Source of the DNA: a virus
IMG/VR virus record: IMGVR_UViG_3300044646_001251
Coordinates: 1-21,939 of that record
Reading direction: 5' to 3' (one strand)
Length of the DNA: 21,939 nucleotides
The notes beneath the pieces are model-generated. The model made no database searches, was not told the DNA's origin, and saw only the letters and a program-made list of their open reading frames with translations. This document shows positions 20,999 to 21,939 of the stretch, in pieces (the first letter of the stretch is position 1; each line of letters opens with the position of its first letter). The position numbers were made by a program, and so were the translations under genes.

Positions 20999-21939
20999 TT
21001 ATCCCCCAACATCACATCCAGCAAGCGCAACCCCTTTTTCGCTATGCTCTAGTGGGCCAATCTCATCCTCCAACCTCTCCATCAAACTCCGCCCATCCTC
21101 TCCCACCGCCCTCAAATACTCATCCATCCGCTTCCCACCACCACCACAGAAAGCCAGTACCACCGCATCCGCCCGATCAGGACTATTCACACCACGCGCC
21201 CGCAGCTCATCCTTACCCTCCAGCGTCAGCTTCCCCTTCCCATTAGTCCTCACCTTCCGGCTCACGAACTGCTGCAACAGCACCTCATCCGTCCCCACCG
21301 GTCCCAGATTCACCTTACCCTCCTCCACCATCCGCCCGAACTCAATCCACATCTCCGCCGCCCGATTCACGAACTGATCATCCCGGATGGCCCGCTCACC
21401 AAAGTTCACCCGCCGCACATCCCAACCCTCCGCCCTCAGCGCATCACACATCACCACACCCATTCCACCCACATCCGCATAAATATCCTCAGCCTTCAGC
21501 TTCCACTTCCTGAACTCCGATATGAACCTACCCACGCTGGCCATCGTGTCCTTGTCCCGCCAGCGGATCAGACCCTTCACCGTGTTACCCTGACGCACCA
21601 CCATCACGCTCTCATCCCCGCCCGCGCTGAAATCACAACCCGCCGTCAACCTGTGCCCGTCCAGTTCCTCCTTGGGTGGGCCAGAAACAACCTTCTGCCA
21701 GTCAGAGGTTTTGACCGCTGTGAGGCTCCCGTCATCCTCCATGAACTCCGCATAAATCATCGACCGGACCAGCGGATGCCCCTCGCCCCATCTCGCAAAC
21801 TGATCATCGATCCACTCCTTCCGAATATGCGGGCAATCAAACGCGGTAACGGTAAAGGTCTGCCACTTACCATCATTCCGCCTGAATACATCGTAGAAAT
21901 ACCCGGAGCTACCACCAGGACTGCTCATTAGCAACGTCC
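20999..21939 (-). CDS. Terminase large subunit, C-terminal nuclease part (cut by right edge)
   Basis: The frame is open through the right edge, so the ATPase part lies outside. The first visible residues, LMSSPGGSSGYFYDVF, match the motif after Walker B where terminases have S-TP-G--G-FY. The RNase H-like nuclease then shows its acidic residues: GCDFSAGGDES (D101 counting from the TTG at 21934), IYADVGGMGVVMCDALRAEG (D154) and SPDRADAVVLAFCGG (D253/D256). These cleave concatemeric DNA during headful or cos packaging; which type cannot be told. The TTG at 21934 is not a true start. The stop is 17 bases before the portal. Composition is striking: the plus strand is C-rich and nearly lacks G at its 3' part. 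Confidence 0.92.
   Translation of the reverse strand, partial: TLLMSSPGGSSGYFYDVFRRNDGKWQTFTVTAFDCPHIRKEWIDDQFARWGEGHPLVRSMIYAEFMEDDGSLTAVKTSDWQKVVSGPPKEELDGHRLTAGCDFSAGGDESVMVVRQGNTVKGLIRWRDKDTMASVGRFISEFRKWKLKAEDIYADVGGMGVVMCDALRAEGWDVRRVNFGERAIRDDQFVNRAAEMWIEFGRMVEEGKVNLGPVGTDEVLLQQFVSRKVRTNGKGKLTLEGKDELRARGVNSPDRADAVVLAFCGGGGKRMDEYLRAVGEDGRSLMERLEDEIGPLEHSEKGVALAGCDVGG

Noticed and set aside
21932-21934. TTG as the real start of the terminase gene
   Set aside because: The visible N-terminus begins in the middle of the terminase core just after the ATPase motifs, and the frame is open to the edge; the true start lies outside the window.
1-21939. Search for CRISPR arrays, tRNA genes, insertion sequences, integrase, toxin-antitoxin or defence genes
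   Set aside because: No regular spacer-repeat array, cloverleaf, transposase motif or defence-type domain was seen; nearly all sequence is accounted for by structural and lysis-type genes.

Overview
The window is a contiguous piece of a tailed-phage (Caudoviricetes) genome or prophage. Every supported gene lies on the minus strand, so the biological order runs from the right edge to the left. Coding is very dense: most junctions are 1-4 base overlaps or gaps of a few bases, and no stretch over 300 bases lacks a gene. I see no tRNA, rRNA, CRISPR array, insertion sequence, integrase or host gene. The host cannot be named. Some starts have good Shine-Dalgarno (SD) sequences, while others, including the major capsid gene, have only A-rich leaders.

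Packaging and head module (21939 to 14706): the C-terminal nuclease part of the large terminase (cut by the window edge), the portal, a Cys-rich small protein, three more small conserved phage proteins (one is only 52 aa), a charged scaffold-like protein and an N4-gp56-family major capsid protein. Two consecutive hairpins sit just after the capsid gene. Then come a small acidic protein, a cysteine-free FmdB-like protein and two small unknown or accessory proteins.

Fibre and lysis module (14697 to 11854): a fibre-like protein, a small conserved phage protein resembling DUF7936, a short helical protein, two very small hydrophobic holin-like proteins, a short ORF that overlaps a probable outer-membrane lipoprotein in another frame, a conserved virion-type protein, and a 49-aa CxxC protein. 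No endolysin is visible here.

Surface and tail module (11854 to 5408): two tandem paralogous beta-rich proteins sharing an AAGRWYD motif, a further beta-rich protein, a tail fibre with tandem VTG-type repeats and a C-terminal jelly-roll-like domain, then a head-to-tail adaptor-like protein and a large nozzle-like protein.

Ejection module (5411 to the left edge): a GNAT-like protein, a Gln/Ala-rich gp14-like internal virion protein, a proline-rich protein, a coiled-coil protein and the N-terminal 733 residues of a giant protein running off the left edge. The order adaptor, nozzle, GNAT-like, Q/A-rich, then large helical proteins parallels T7 genes 11-16. This points to a short-tailed (podovirus) virion combined with an N4-gp56-type capsid. 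Beyond this module combination, the least expected features are the overlapping lysis-region ORFs, the paired hairpins after the capsid gene and the tandem AAGRWYD paralogs.
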